Assembly (NCBI RefSeq): GCF_050434145.1
Contig: NZ_JBNPVX010000026.1
Span: 1-41,712, forward strand
Origin: JAISST01 sp050434145
GTDB taxonomy: Bacteria; Fusobacteriota; Fusobacteriia; Fusobacteriales; Fusobacteriaceae
DNA length: 41,712 bases
Reading direction: 5' to 3'
This document shows positions 8,942 through 16,705 of this stretch, one piece after another. The position numbers were made by a program, and so were the translations under genes. The notes beneath the pieces are model-generated. The model made no database searches, was not told the origin of the DNA, and was given only the letters and a program-made list of their open reading frames with translations. Position 1 is the first letter of the stretch, and each line of letters starts with the position of its first letter.

Positions 8942-8982
8942 TTTTAAAATTAATAATAAAAAATTAAAAATTATAGTTAAAT

Positions 8983-9043
8983 AATAAAAACCTATATAAT
9001 GTTAATTATATTTAACAAAATTATTTGAATGATAATATATAGG
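8983..9043 (-). terminator. Probable terminator of the recombinase gene, with nested inverted repeats
   Basis: CCTATATA (8991-8998) pairs with TATATAGG (9036-9043). The 37-base interior holds a second inverted repeat, GTTAA-6-TTAAC (9001-9016). On the minus strand the outer stem is followed by TTTTTATTATTT, so it can end transcription about 110 bases after the recombinase stop. The long AT-rich interior makes it a weak terminator; a recombination-related structure is possible. Confidence 0.4.
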
Positions 9044-9149
9044 AATAAAAGTTATTTTAAATAATAATTAATTGTGAAAAACTAGAACTTTGAAAATAAA
9101 GTGTATAGCAAAATAATAATGAGTATTTGATAGACAAAAAATCAATGTT

Positions 9150-10130
9150 TTATTCATCATCTAAGGATGGAAGTTTATTTAAAACTCGCTTTTCTAAGAT
9201 ATTTTTGGCATCTATATAAATTTCTGTAACTTTTGTATTGGAATGACCAAGAAAATCTCTGATTTCTAAGAGATCTGCATTATTCAAGGAAAGTTCGGTT
9301 GCCACTGCATGTCTTATATTATGTGGGCTAATACTTTTATTAATCAAAAGTCCCATTTTTTCTATAATATCATATAAAGAATTGTAAGATAATTGTTGAT
9401 TAGTTTCTGGCTTACTAGAAAAAATATAGTAATTTTCAATCTCATCATTAGAAATTTGATGTAAAGTTTGATAAACCTCCTTATATTCTTTCAATTTTGT
9501 TTCAAGAGATTTATGAATTGGTTTAAATTGCTCAACACCACTCTTAGTTTGTACTAATTTAAAATATAAAATTCCATCACGATTTAACATGTGAGAAAAT
9601 TTAAGATTTAATAATTCGTTACTACGCATACCAGTATAAAAAAGAGTATGAAGGAGAGTAATATTTCTAAAAGAAGAAAAATTATTAATTTTATAAAGTC
9701 CGATAATTTTTTTAATATCAGAATAAGAAACTTTCAAAACAGAATCAATATTTCTAGTAACCTTAAATAATTTTATCTTAGCAAAAGGATTCGTATATCC
9801 ATAGTTTTCCAATTCTTTATATAAAGATTTTAAGCCAGAAAGAACTTTATTAACAGAACTTTTTTTCATGCTTCTTTCTTCAAATAAATATACAATATAA
9901 TCATCAACATCTTTGCTTTCAACAGAAGTCATTAAAGGAATAATTTCATTAATTTCAAAATTTTCATTTCCTTCATAGACAAAATTTAAAAATTTCTTAA
10001 GATAGAATTGATAATCTGCTAATGTTTTATTTGATTTATATATTTCAAAAATCTTTTTTTCATTAAAATGAGTTCTTTTTTTTCTAATATTAGTACTTAT
10101 AGAATTATTATTTATTTTTTTGATTTCCAT
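9150..10130 (-). CDS. Tyrosine recombinase / integrase (XerC/D-like)
   Basis: 326-aa site-specific recombinase. An N-terminal SAM-like DNA-binding domain (about 30-115) is followed by the catalytic domain with all expected residues: Arg169 (TGMRSNEL), Lys196 (QTKSG), His270 and Arg273 (SPHNIRHAVAT), His296 (FLGHSNTK) and the nucleophile Tyr305. It is therefore probably active. It is somewhat longer than typical XerC/D (about 300 aa) because of a basic N-terminal extension. It stands divergent from an unknown gene with 99 bp between them. One copy of the recurring AGTCCGATAAT motif lies inside the gene and one 18 bp upstream of the start. No phage or element genes adjoin it, so it may be chromosomal or a solitary relic. 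Confidence 0.85.
   Translation of the reverse strand: MEIKKINNNSISTNIRKKRTHFNEKKIFEIYKSNKTLADYQFYLKKFLNFVYEGNENFEINEIIPLMTSVESKDVDDYIVYLFEERSMKKSSVNKVLSGLKSLYKELENYGYTNPFAKIKLFKVTRNIDSVLKVSYSDIKKIIGLYKINNFSSFRNITLLHTLFYTGMRSNELLNLKFSHMLNRDGILYFKLVQTKSGVEQFKPIHKSLETKLKEYKEVYQTLHQISNDEIENYYIFSSKPETNQQLSYNSLYDIIEKMGLLINKSISPHNIRHAVATELSLNNADLLEIRDFLGHSNTKVTEIYIDAKNILEKRVLNKLPSLDDE
9697..9707 (+). repeat. AGTCCGATAAT motif, copy 4 (inside the recombinase gene)
   Basis: The only coding copy. On the minus strand it encodes part of KKIIGLYK in the linker before the catalytic domain, so it may be a chance coding occurrence. Confidence 0.55.
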
Positions 10131-10147
10131 AAAAACCTCTCTTTATA

Positions 10148-10158
10148 ATTATCGGACT
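10148..10158 (-). repeat. AGTCCGATAAT motif, copy 5 (upstream of the recombinase)
   Basis: Oriented toward the recombinase, 17 bases before its start codon. It is preceded on that strand by the small palindrome CTTTC-TTTTA-GAAAG. Its GATAAT resembles a -10 box, so here it could overlap the recombinase promoter. Confidence 0.65.
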
Positions 10159-10229
10159 TTCTAAAAGAAAGCTTTTTTTTTATTCAAAAATAATATATAA
10201 TAAAGTATTAACCAAAACTGGGAGGAAAT

Positions 10230-10781
10230 ATGATTAACTTTCAAAATATAAATCAGATGATTGAAAATATAGAAAATAATGTAGTCCCAAATGATTTAGA
10301 CTTTAATTCATTTATGAAAAAATTTTTCATCGCAACAAAATTAGTACCACTGGCAAAATATCTTAGATCTATAGAGAAAACCAATCAACTACCTAAGATC
10401 ATTTATGCTAAAAAGGCTGGCGAATTCATCATAGATACAGAAAATAATCAAGAAACTCTTACTTTTCTTAAAAGAAAAGGTTACTCGTCTATTCCACAAC
10501 TATCATTTAAAAGTATTCTTCTTTTGAGAAAGATTGATAATATAAGTAACTGGAAGAAAATAATCACTTTAATAGAAGGAAAAGGTACTGTTGATGAAAT
10601 AAATAGAACTACGCGACCAGCACTGTTACCAAATGAAGTACAAATGCTAGAAACTTTTCTCATTGAAAAATTATCTATTAGCGAAAAAGAATTAAATTGG
10701 TTATTAACCAAATTTATGTATATAGATAATAATAAAAAACTATACAATGCTTTTAGAAAATTACTATATAATTTAAAATAA
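10230..10781 (+). CDS. Uncharacterised protein divergent from the recombinase
   Basis: 183-aa protein of no recognised family. GGAGG lies four bases before the ATG, so translation is credible. It is Lys/Asn/Leu-rich with no signal peptide and no clear membrane segment, and the sequence suggests mostly alpha-helix. A central stretch around residues 62-85 (KKAGEFIID...FLKRKGY) and RTTRPALLPNE near 126-136 are the most distinctive parts. It shares the 99-bp upstream region with the tyrosine recombinase, so the two might be co-regulated. A TATAAT at 10196-10201 may be its -10. No function is assigned. Confidence 0.75.
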   Translation: MINFQNINQMIENIENNVVPNDLDFNSFMKKFFIATKLVPLAKYLRSIEKTNQLPKIIYAKKAGEFIIDTENNQETLTFLKRKGYSSIPQLSFKSILLLRKIDNISNWKKIITLIEGKGTVDEINRTTRPALLPNEVQMLETFLIEKLSISEKELNWLLTKFMYIDNNKKLYNAFRKLLYNLK

Positions 10782-10983
10782 ATTTCTTTTAAAAGTTCAT
10801 CTTTTTTCGTCACTTTATTTAGTGTCTTTTATTTTTTATATTTTTATTTTTTTATTCTATTTCCAGAGTTTTATTTTTGAATTTTTTCAAATTTGTTGCT
10901 TTTTTATGTGACATAAATTTTATAGATTTTTTTAGAAATTTTATTTTGTCAACATGTATACGAATAATAATATAGGAGGTATT

Positions 10984-12114
10984 ATGAATAAACTATTGAA
11001 ACAATTTAGAAAAGATCTTCATCAAATTCCAGAAGTTGCATTTGAAGAACTTGAAACAAGCAAGTATATCAGAAAACAACTTGAAATACATGATATTTCA
11101 TATGAAATTGTTGCTAATACTGGAACCTTAGTCTTTTTTTCAGGAATTGAGACAGAGTCAATTGCATTTAGAGCTGATATTGATGCTCTTCCTATAGTTG
11201 AAGAAACTGGAATTTCTTATGCGTCTACCAATGGAAATATGCATGCTTGTGGACATGATGGTCATACCAGTATTCTCCTTGCTTTCTCCCTTTGGTTAAA
11301 AGAACAAATAAAAAATGGTCTAATTCTTCAAAAATCTATTTTACTTATTTTTCAACCTGCTGAAGAAGGAAAAGGTGGAGCAAGATACATTGCTAATGAC
11401 AAAAAATTCTTAGATAAACAAGTTAGTAAAATTTTTGGATTACATCTATATTCAGATATTGAGCAAGGACATATTTCTACAAAGCCTGGACCAATAATGG
11501 CTCAGACAATAAATCTTGATATAACCATTCACGGAAAAGGTGCGCATGGAGCTCAACCACAAAATGGTATTGATACCATTTTAATAACAGCCAAGCTAAT
11601 AGAAGCTTACCAAAGCATTATCTCTAGGAATATTCCCGCTTCAGAAACTGTAGTATTAACTATTGGATCAATTCATGGTGGAGTTTTACGTAATATAATT
11701 CCAAAATCAGTAGATTTATTAGGTACTATTCGCCTTTTCAATAAGGAACTCATTCCATTTATAAAAACTCGAATTGATGAAATTAATAAAGGGTTTGAAA
11801 TATCTTATGGTATTAAAATTAATTTAAATTTTACTCCCATTTATTCACCCGTTTTTAATAACAAAAATTTATACGAAACTTTTAGAGAAATAACTAAGAA
11901 TCAACCATTTATTGAAGCAATTCCTCAAATGGCTGCTGAAGATTTTTCATTTTATCTAGAAAAAGTTCCAGGATTATTTTTTCTACTTGGTACAAAAAAT
12001 ATTGAGAAAAATTTTATCTACCCACTTCATAATCCAAAGTTTAATTTTGATGAAGATGTATTGAAAGTAGGATTAAATATTTTTCAAGATATTTTTAAAT
12101 ATTATAACAAGTAG
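10984..12114 (+). CDS. M20 family amidohydrolase / metallopeptidase (IAA-amino-acid hydrolase type)
   Basis: 376-aa metal-dependent amidohydrolase of the M20D group, which cleaves N-acyl amino acids (hippurate, indoleacetyl-amino acid or N-acetyl-diaminopimelate types). The metal-binding motif is NMHACGHDGHTS with Cys89, His91 and Asp92; Glu127/Glu128 are in QPAEEG and His154 in GLH. A further histidine comes late in YPLHNPKFNF. The lid/dimerisation domain spans about residues 175-295. The ATG at 10984 is used because AGGAGG lies just before it; an upstream ATG at 10954 has no ribosome site. It is probably cytoplasmic, with no signal peptide. It ends at a strong terminator shared with the convergent nitroreductase. 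Confidence 0.88.
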   Translation: MNKLLKQFRKDLHQIPEVAFEELETSKYIRKQLEIHDISYEIVANTGTLVFFSGIETESIAFRADIDALPIVEETGISYASTNGNMHACGHDGHTSILLAFSLWLKEQIKNGLILQKSILLIFQPAEEGKGGARYIANDKKFLDKQVSKIFGLHLYSDIEQGHISTKPGPIMAQTINLDITIHGKGAHGAQPQNGIDTILITAKLIEAYQSIISRNIPASETVVLTIGSIHGGVLRNIIPKSVDLLGTIRLFNKELIPFIKTRIDEINKGFEISYGIKINLNFTPIYSPVFNNKNLYETFREITKNQPFIEAIPQMAAEDFSFYLEKVPGLFFLLGTKNIEKNFIYPLHNPKFNFDEDVLKVGLNIFQDIFKYYNK

Positions 12115-12144
12115 AAAAACCTGAAATTTTTACAAAGTAATGTA

Positions 12145-12175
12145 GATGCAGTTTGGTTTAGTACTGCATCTTTTC
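12145..12175. terminator. Terminator after the M20 amidohydrolase
   Basis: GATGCAGT (12145-12152) pairs with ACTGCATC (12163-12170) around a 10-base loop, followed by TTTTCAATTT on the plus strand. It lies between two convergent genes. Confidence 0.8.
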
Positions 12176-12199
12176 AATTTCGTATATATTTAGTATATT

Positions 12200-12709
12200 T
12201 TAATATCTATTGTAATGTAGTAACTTCATATTAGCATCCTTCTCAGTATATTCAACCTTTACTTCATCAGGATAACCCAAAGCAATCATGTTGTTAACAT
12301 GAATATCTTTTGGAATTTTCAATATTTCTCTGATCACATCAGATGTAGAATCTCCTACTTCATTTACCTTATTTTTGGTTTGAATCCAACATGTACCTAA
12401 TCCAAGATCATGTGCCTTGAGTTGAATTATTGTGCTAGCTATTGCACAATCATCTTCCATAGTAGCTATTATATTATGACCAACTACAACAATCATTATA
12501 GGTGCTTCAATCGCAAATTGCCCACCTGTTATCTTAGATAAAGCTAATTTTTTTATTAATTCCTTATCATCTATTACAATAAATTCATATGGTCTACTAT
12601 TGTTTCCACTTGGTGAAAGTGCTGCTGCCACCATTATTTCTTGTATTTTTTCTTTTTCAACTTTCTTTTCTGAATATTTTCTAATCGAACGTCTACTTAA
12701 AAAATTCAT
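12200..12709 (-). CDS. Nitroreductase family FMN oxidoreductase
   Basis: 169-aa flavoprotein of the small nitroreductase subfamily. SRRSIRKYSEKKV (5-17) and AAALSPSGNNSRPYEFIVI (28-46) are the FMN phosphate-binding segments, and LGLGTCWIQ near residue 102 and NNMIALGYPDE near 139 complete the family pattern. Such proteins reduce nitro compounds, quinones or flavins with NAD(P)H; the natural substrate is unknown. The ATG has an AGGAGG site upstream. It could be co-transcribed with the tiny putative peptide at 12769-12861, because no terminator is seen in the 59 bases between them. Confidence 0.88.
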   Translation of the reverse strand: MNFLSRRSIRKYSEKKVEKEKIQEIMVAAALSPSGNNSRPYEFIVIDDKELIKKLALSKITGGQFAIEAPIMIVVVGHNIIATMEDDCAIASTIIQLKAHDLGLGTCWIQTKNKVNEVGDSTSDVIREILKIPKDIHVNNMIALGYPDEVKVEYTEKDANMKLLHYNRY

Positions 12710-12768
12710 ATAATCCTCCTAATTTAGAGTTCATCGGTTGTTGCAAAATTATTTTTGATCTTGCAATT

Positions 12769-12861
12769 TCAAGCTTTTATTATTTTCTTAATTTTTTTCT
12801 TATGCTTGACTGCTGTTATGATAACAGCTAACATTGAGAGCCACAAGGAGCAGCTCGGCAT
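12769..12861 (-). CDS. Putative 30-aa membrane peptide, type I toxin-like
   Basis: A short frame, ATG at 12861 and TGA at 12769, gives a 30-residue peptide with a hydrophobic middle (CSLWLSMLAVIITAV, residues 4-18) and a strongly basic tail (KHKKKIKKIIK, 19-29). One transmembrane segment plus a lysine-rich end is the general shape of type I toxin peptides. It lies in a locally GC-richer patch of an otherwise AT-rich gap. The only ribosome site is a weak AAGG 12 bases upstream. A promoter-like site on the opposite strand (12806-12834) could make an antisense RNA over its start. No known toxin family is recognised, and a chance frame is a real alternative. Confidence 0.35.
   Translation of the reverse strand: MPSCSLWLSMLAVIITAVKHKKKIKKIIKA
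12806..12834 (+). promoter_or_regulatory. Promoter-like site antisense to the putative small peptide
   Basis: TTGACT (12806-12811), 17 bases, TAACAT (12829-12834). Transcription from about 12841 would run antisense to the first seven codons and the upstream region of the 12769-12861 frame. The spacer is a perfect palindrome, GCTGTTATGATAACAGC read with one central base. The hexamers are the same pair as at 111-139. Confidence 0.3.
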
Positions 12862-12987
12862 TTTTTTGGTAAACCTTAGACTCCAAAAGATTTATTTATA
12901 TAATAAATTTTCGTAAAAATAAATAAAGAAAATTTTGTATTTCATAACTGCCTATAAATTTTATTTATACCAAATATTTTTTCGTTA

Positions 12988-12998
12988 ATTATCGGACT
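12988..12998 (-). repeat. AGTCCGATAAT motif, copy 6
   Basis: Intergenic, same orientation as copy 7, with starts 145 bases apart. It lies upstream of the putative small peptide on the same strand. Confidence 0.7.
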
Positions 12999-13132
12999 CT
13001 TTATTTTGATGTAAAAATAATTTGTAAATGAGTTATTTTGAAAATAGCATCAATAATTCCAGTTAAAAAAGTAAGCAATATTAATTTGTTTTTATACTAA
13101 AATATTTTATTGATCCAATATATTTTTTCAAA

Positions 13133-13143
13133 ATTATCGGACT
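13133..13143 (-). repeat. AGTCCGATAAT motif, copy 7
   Basis: Intergenic, 38 bases beyond the terminator of the outer-membrane protein gene. It is the last copy in the window; none was seen from 13.2 to 41.7 kb. Confidence 0.7.
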
Positions 13144-13180
13144 TTGCTGTTTGTGGTTCATAGATTTATAAATAAATACT

Positions 13181-13207
13181 AAAAAAGCCAGAAAAATCCA
13201 GCTTTTT
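13181..13207 (-). terminator. Terminator of the BI-1 / outer-membrane protein operon
   Basis: On the minus strand AAAAAGC (13207-13201) pairs with GCTTTTT (13188-13182), followed by T. The hairpin begins within the stop codon of the outer-membrane gene. Confidence 0.7.
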
Positions 13208-14156
13208 AAAAATTATGTGATAAACCTACACCAACTAAATCATAATAAAAATTTTTATTAAAGAAGGCTTGATATCTTATTGTCAACAAGAAATCAGGAT
13301 CATAGAAATATCCTAATGAAATATTATATTGACCTCCATCTCTATCAATACCCATTCTGTCAATGGAGATAAAATCTTTTTTATAGTTATCTCTCGCACT
13401 AAATTCATGATTCCATGAAATATCTGCAGTTAATAGAAATTTATCATTAATTTCTTTATAATAAGTCAATCCCAAATCACTACTATATATCCCATCTTTA
13501 TAACTATTTATTCCTTCATATGCTCTTGTCTTATAGTAATTATATCCTATGCCTATATAAGGATAAACAATTCCTATATTATTACACAACATAAAATATC
13601 TTCCGACTTCACCACCAATATTATAATTTTTATTCCTATTAATGATATTATAATTTCTATTCACATTAAGTTTATTTTTACTTTGAGTATATCCAAGTTT
13701 ACCTATAATTTGCCATTCTTTATAATTATATCCAATAAAAGTCCCAATACCATGAGTTCTGACTTTAGTTTTGCTACCTAAGGAATCATCAAATCTAATA
13801 TTACTTTTCAAATAACCATAATTTATACCAATTCTCACATTAGGGTAGTTAATAAAATTACTTGTTGTTCCCATTAAAAAGGCACTCGTTTTGCTCTTAT
13901 AATCATAATTGGACTTTTTATTATCATTTTCATAATCTGATTTTAATCTAAGAATACCTTCTAAATATTGATTACTACCACTTATACCAAATTTATCTAT
14001 TTTTTCAAATATTTTTTGTTCTCTCATTTGTTGCATGCCACGAGTATTAATCATCATCTTATGAACTTCATTCATATTATTTTGTAACTTTAATTCAGCA
14101 CTCTGTAACACAATACCAAATGATATATAAAATAGTGCATATTTAAACAATCTCAT
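13206..14156 (-). CDS. Autotransporter-type outer-membrane beta-barrel protein
   Basis: 316-aa protein with an N-terminal signal sequence (MRLFKYALFYISFGIVLQSAE), a short helical, Met-rich region (residues 25-60) and a C-terminal domain of alternating beta strands ending in VGLSHNF. A terminal aromatic residue is typical of barrels inserted by the BAM machinery. The barrel region, about 250 residues, is the size of an autotransporter translocator domain, but no long passenger is attached. ATG 14156 is preferred because GGGAG lies eight bases upstream; the first in-frame codon, a TTG at 14171, overlaps the ribosome site. It follows the Bax-inhibitor gene by 20 bp and is probably co-transcribed. 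Its role in the outer membrane is unknown. Confidence 0.8.
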   Translation of the reverse strand: MRLFKYALFYISFGIVLQSAELKLQNNMNEVHKMMINTRGMQQMREQKIFEKIDKFGISGSNQYLEGILRLKSDYENDNKKSNYDYKSKTSAFLMGTTSNFINYPNVRIGINYGYLKSNIRFDDSLGSKTKVRTHGIGTFIGYNYKEWQIIGKLGYTQSKNKLNVNRNYNIINRNKNYNIGGEVGRYFMLCNNIGIVYPYIGIGYNYYKTRAYEGINSYKDGIYSSDLGLTYYKEINDKFLLTADISWNHEFSARDNYKKDFISIDRMGIDRDGGQYNISLGYFYDPDFLLTIRYQAFFNKNFYYDLVGVGLSHNF

Positions 14157-14176
14157 AACCATTTCTCCCAAGTAAA

Positions 14177-14887
14177 CTATTTTCTTTTTCCAAGAATTCT
14201 CAAAATATATATAAATAAATTTACAAAATCTAAATATAAATTGAATGCCATCATAATACTTAACTTGTTTTTCATGGAAGGATCATCGTATATTAATTCA
14301 GTGGATAATTTTTTTATTCTATTCACATCATAAGCAATTAAACCCGAAAATACCACTATTGCAACAAAAGTAATTCCCCAGTATATTAAAGATAATTTTA
14401 AGAAAAAATTGATTATAGAAAAAATAATTATTGTAAGCAATGCAACTCTCAAATATTTACCATAGCCTGATAAGTCTTCTTTTGTTGTAAAACCGTAAAC
14501 AGCTAGTAATATAAATAAAGTTAACGTCACAGCTAGAGCGATAAGAATACTCACACCTGTATACATCATTCCAATTACAGCAAAAGTAACACCAGTGAAA
14601 GCTGCATACATATAATACAAAAATGTAGTTGCAGCAATAGATAACTTTTGTAAAAATAACCCAAAAATAAATGCCAATCCAAGTTGAGCAAGTACTATAA
14701 TATAAAACTTATCAAAAATACTACTAAACAACCTATAATTAAAAAAAAGCAAATAAACAGCAACAACGCAGCTCAAGAGAACACCACCAATAGAATGTAA
14801 AAATGCTTTTCTTATAAATCTATTACTATCTTCAACTGACATATACCCATACTCATTGTAATCTTCATATGTGTTTATTCCATTCAT
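14177..14887 (-). CDS. Bax inhibitor-1 / YccA family membrane protein
   Basis: 236-aa integral membrane protein with about seven hydrophobic segments. The family hallmarks GFTTKEDLSGYGKYL (near residues 131-145) and GLIAYDVNRIKKL (near 183-195) are present, and the C-terminus ends in a basic IYILRILGKRK. Bacterial members are proposed to be pH-sensitive calcium leak channels or to act in membrane stress; the exact role here is unknown. The ATG has an AGGAGG site. The gene is first in a two-gene unit with the outer-membrane barrel protein, behind an extended -10 promoter that overlaps the end of the upstream FAD gene. Confidence 0.9.
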   Translation of the reverse strand: MNGINTYEDYNEYGYMSVEDSNRFIRKAFLHSIGGVLLSCVVAVYLLFFNYRLFSSIFDKFYIIVLAQLGLAFIFGLFLQKLSIAATTFLYYMYAAFTGVTFAVIGMMYTGVSILIALAVTLTLFILLAVYGFTTKEDLSGYGKYLRVALLTIIIFSIINFFLKLSLIYWGITFVAIVVFSGLIAYDVNRIKKLSTELIYDDPSMKNKLSIMMAFNLYLDFVNLFIYILRILGKRK

Positions 14888-14954
14888 AAGAACCTCCTAA
14901 CTCATTTCATTAAATTCTTTAATAATAAGATTACTTACATATTTTACTTAGTAT

Positions 14955-14984
14955 ATTATAGCACGTTTGTAAAGGATAAATCAA
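14955..14984 (-). promoter_or_regulatory. Promoter of the BI-1 / outer-membrane protein unit
   Basis: On the minus strand, TTGATT (14984-14979), 18 bases, and TGC-TATAAT with TATAAT at 14960-14955. The perfect -10 with an extended TG makes it a good candidate. It overlaps the stop codon of the FAD gene. Confidence 0.65.
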
Positions 14985-16533
14985 CTATTTTTATTCCATC
15001 TATTGCAGAACTAGTTATCCCACCAGCATAACCTGCTCCTTCTCCTACAGGAAAAAGTCCTTTAATATTGATTGATTCCCCATACGAATTTCTTAATATT
15101 CTTATAGGTGAAGAGGTTCGCGTTTCTGGTCCAATAAGATTTGTATTTTCATTTATGAAGAAACTATTATTTGACCAAACTTTCAATGCTCTTTTCAAAT
15201 TTTGGATAATTACATCTGGAAATATTTTCTCAAAATTATATGAATAAAGATCCATCAAGTAACTGCTTTCAATTTCTTTTACTGTAGTTTTCCCATCAAG
15301 AAAATCTTTAACACTTTGATATAATCCACCATATCCACCCATAATTTCATATGCATTTTTCTCTATCATTTCCTGAAAAAGCATATTGGAAAATATATCA
15401 CTTCCAAATTCATTCTCTTTCAATCCCACTACAATTGCCGAATTAGAAAATTTTCCATTACGTTTTGAGTAACTCATCCCATTTACAAGGGATGCCCCAT
15501 TTTCTGAAACTCCATTAACAATTTCTCCACCAGGACACATACAGAAAGAAAATGTTCCCCTCTTGTCCTGATGATTGTTGAATACAACATTGTACGTGGC
15601 TGCTCCCAAAATATCATAATACTCTGTTGTTCCATATTGCATCATATCTATATCTGACCGCAAATGTTCGATTCTTACACCCATTGCAAATGCTTTTGAT
15701 TCCATACTTACACCATTTCTATATAACATTCTATATGTATCCCTTGATGAATGGCCTATAGCCAAAATTACATTATCACAATTTACTATTTCTTCTTTAA
15801 ATTTATTGTTCAATACTTTAATAGCAAATATTTTATTATTTTTTACTATAATGTCTATAACCTTACTTTCAAAGTAAAATTTTCCACCTAATTCTATAAT
15901 CTTTTTTCTCATATTTTTTACAACTTTTCTTAATATATCAGTGCCAATATGAGGCTTATAATCCCACATAATTTCCTTTGGGGCTCCACAGCAAACAAAC
16001 TCTCCAAATATTTTGTCAATATACTCACTTTTAACTCTAGTATTTAATTTCCCATCAGAAAAAGTCCCTGCACCACCTTCGCCAAATTGCACATTTGAAT
16101 CAGTATTCAATATACCATAACTGACAAAATCACTAACTGATTGTACTCTTTTGTCAACATCCTCTCCTTGTTCATAAATAACTGGAACATACCCATGTTC
16201 TGCTAATCTGAGTGCAGCAAATAGTCCTGCCGGCCCACTTCCTATTATTGCAACCATTTTTCCAGGCTCTTTTCCTTTTCTTTCTAAGAATGGACTTTCT
16301 TTTTCACAAAAAATATTGGGATTTTTTGGTATTTTACTTCCTTCTTTCAAATTTATCTGCAAATTATATACAAATTTAATTTTTTTCTTTTGTCTACTAT
16401 CTATAGAACGCTTTATAATTCTAATATTATTTACATTTTCTTCACTTATTCCTTGCGAAAAAACAAAATCACTGATAAATTTATTTTGATCTGCTAATAT
16501 TGGTACAATTACATTTTTAAATAATATATTCAT
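14956..16533 (-). CDS. FAD-dependent oxidoreductase, COG2509 type
   Basis: 525-aa flavoprotein of an uncharacterised dehydrogenase family. A short N-terminal domain (1-90) precedes the FAD-binding Rossmann loop VAIIGSGPAGLFAALRLAEHG near residues 93-113. Family-typical blocks NVQFGEGGAGTFSDGKLNTR near 148-167, AIGHSSRDTY near 260 and the C-terminal GEGAGYAGGITSSAIDGI near 495-512 are all present. The reaction is unknown; related proteins are annotated as NAD(FAD)-utilising dehydrogenases. AAGGAGC six bases before ATG 16533 sets the start. It is transcribed alone and there is no terminator between it and the downstream BI-1 gene, so some read-through is likely. Confidence 0.85.
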   Translation of the reverse strand: MNILFKNVIVPILADQNKFISDFVFSQGISEENVNNIRIIKRSIDSRQKKKIKFVYNLQINLKEGSKIPKNPNIFCEKESPFLERKGKEPGKMVAIIGSGPAGLFAALRLAEHGYVPVIYEQGEDVDKRVQSVSDFVSYGILNTDSNVQFGEGGAGTFSDGKLNTRVKSEYIDKIFGEFVCCGAPKEIMWDYKPHIGTDILRKVVKNMRKKIIELGGKFYFESKVIDIIVKNNKIFAIKVLNNKFKEEIVNCDNVILAIGHSSRDTYRMLYRNGVSMESKAFAMGVRIEHLRSDIDMMQYGTTEYYDILGAATYNVVFNNHQDKRGTFSFCMCPGGEIVNGVSENGASLVNGMSYSKRNGKFSNSAIVVGLKENEFGSDIFSNMLFQEMIEKNAYEIMGGYGGLYQSVKDFLDGKTTVKEIESSYLMDLYSYNFEKIFPDVIIQNLKRALKVWSNNSFFINENTNLIGPETRTSSPIRILRNSYGESINIKGLFPVGEGAGYAGGITSSAIDGIKIVDLSFTNVL

Positions 16534-16671
16534 CCATTGCTCCTTATAATCTTTCCAATATTATAACATGTTTTTTTAGTTTTTTACAGATTATGCAAAT
16601 ACAGATTCATAATTTTTAACTTATACATAACTCAATAAAATACATGAATTTTCTTGATTTAGTTATGTAGT

Positions 16672-16699
16672 AAAAAAAAGACTACCCACTAAGGTAGTC
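16672..16699 (-). terminator. Terminator of the HU gene
   Basis: GACTACC (16680-16686) pairs with GGTAGTC (16693-16699). On the minus strand the stem is followed by TTTTTTTT, just after the HU stop codon. Confidence 0.85.
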
Positions 16700-16705
16700 T
16701 TTTTA

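Larger units (their letters stand above)
12862..13180. other. AT-rich gap between the small peptide and the outer-membrane protein gene
   Basis: No gene was found on either strand. The region holds motif copies 6 and 7 and long A/T tracts. Possible -10-like stretches for the small peptide lie at about 12895-12905 on the minus strand, but none is convincing. Confidence 0.5.

Noticed and set aside
6405..13143. The AGTCCGATAAT copies as sigma-28-type promoters
   Set aside because: CCGATAA fits a sigma-28 -10, but no TAAA box stands at the required distance upstream of the copies checked, and several copies point away from any gene start.
9697..13143. The AGTCCGATAAT copies as a dif site
   Set aside because: A dif site is about 28 bp with two recombinase arms. 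Only one 11-base arm is conserved here and there are many copies.
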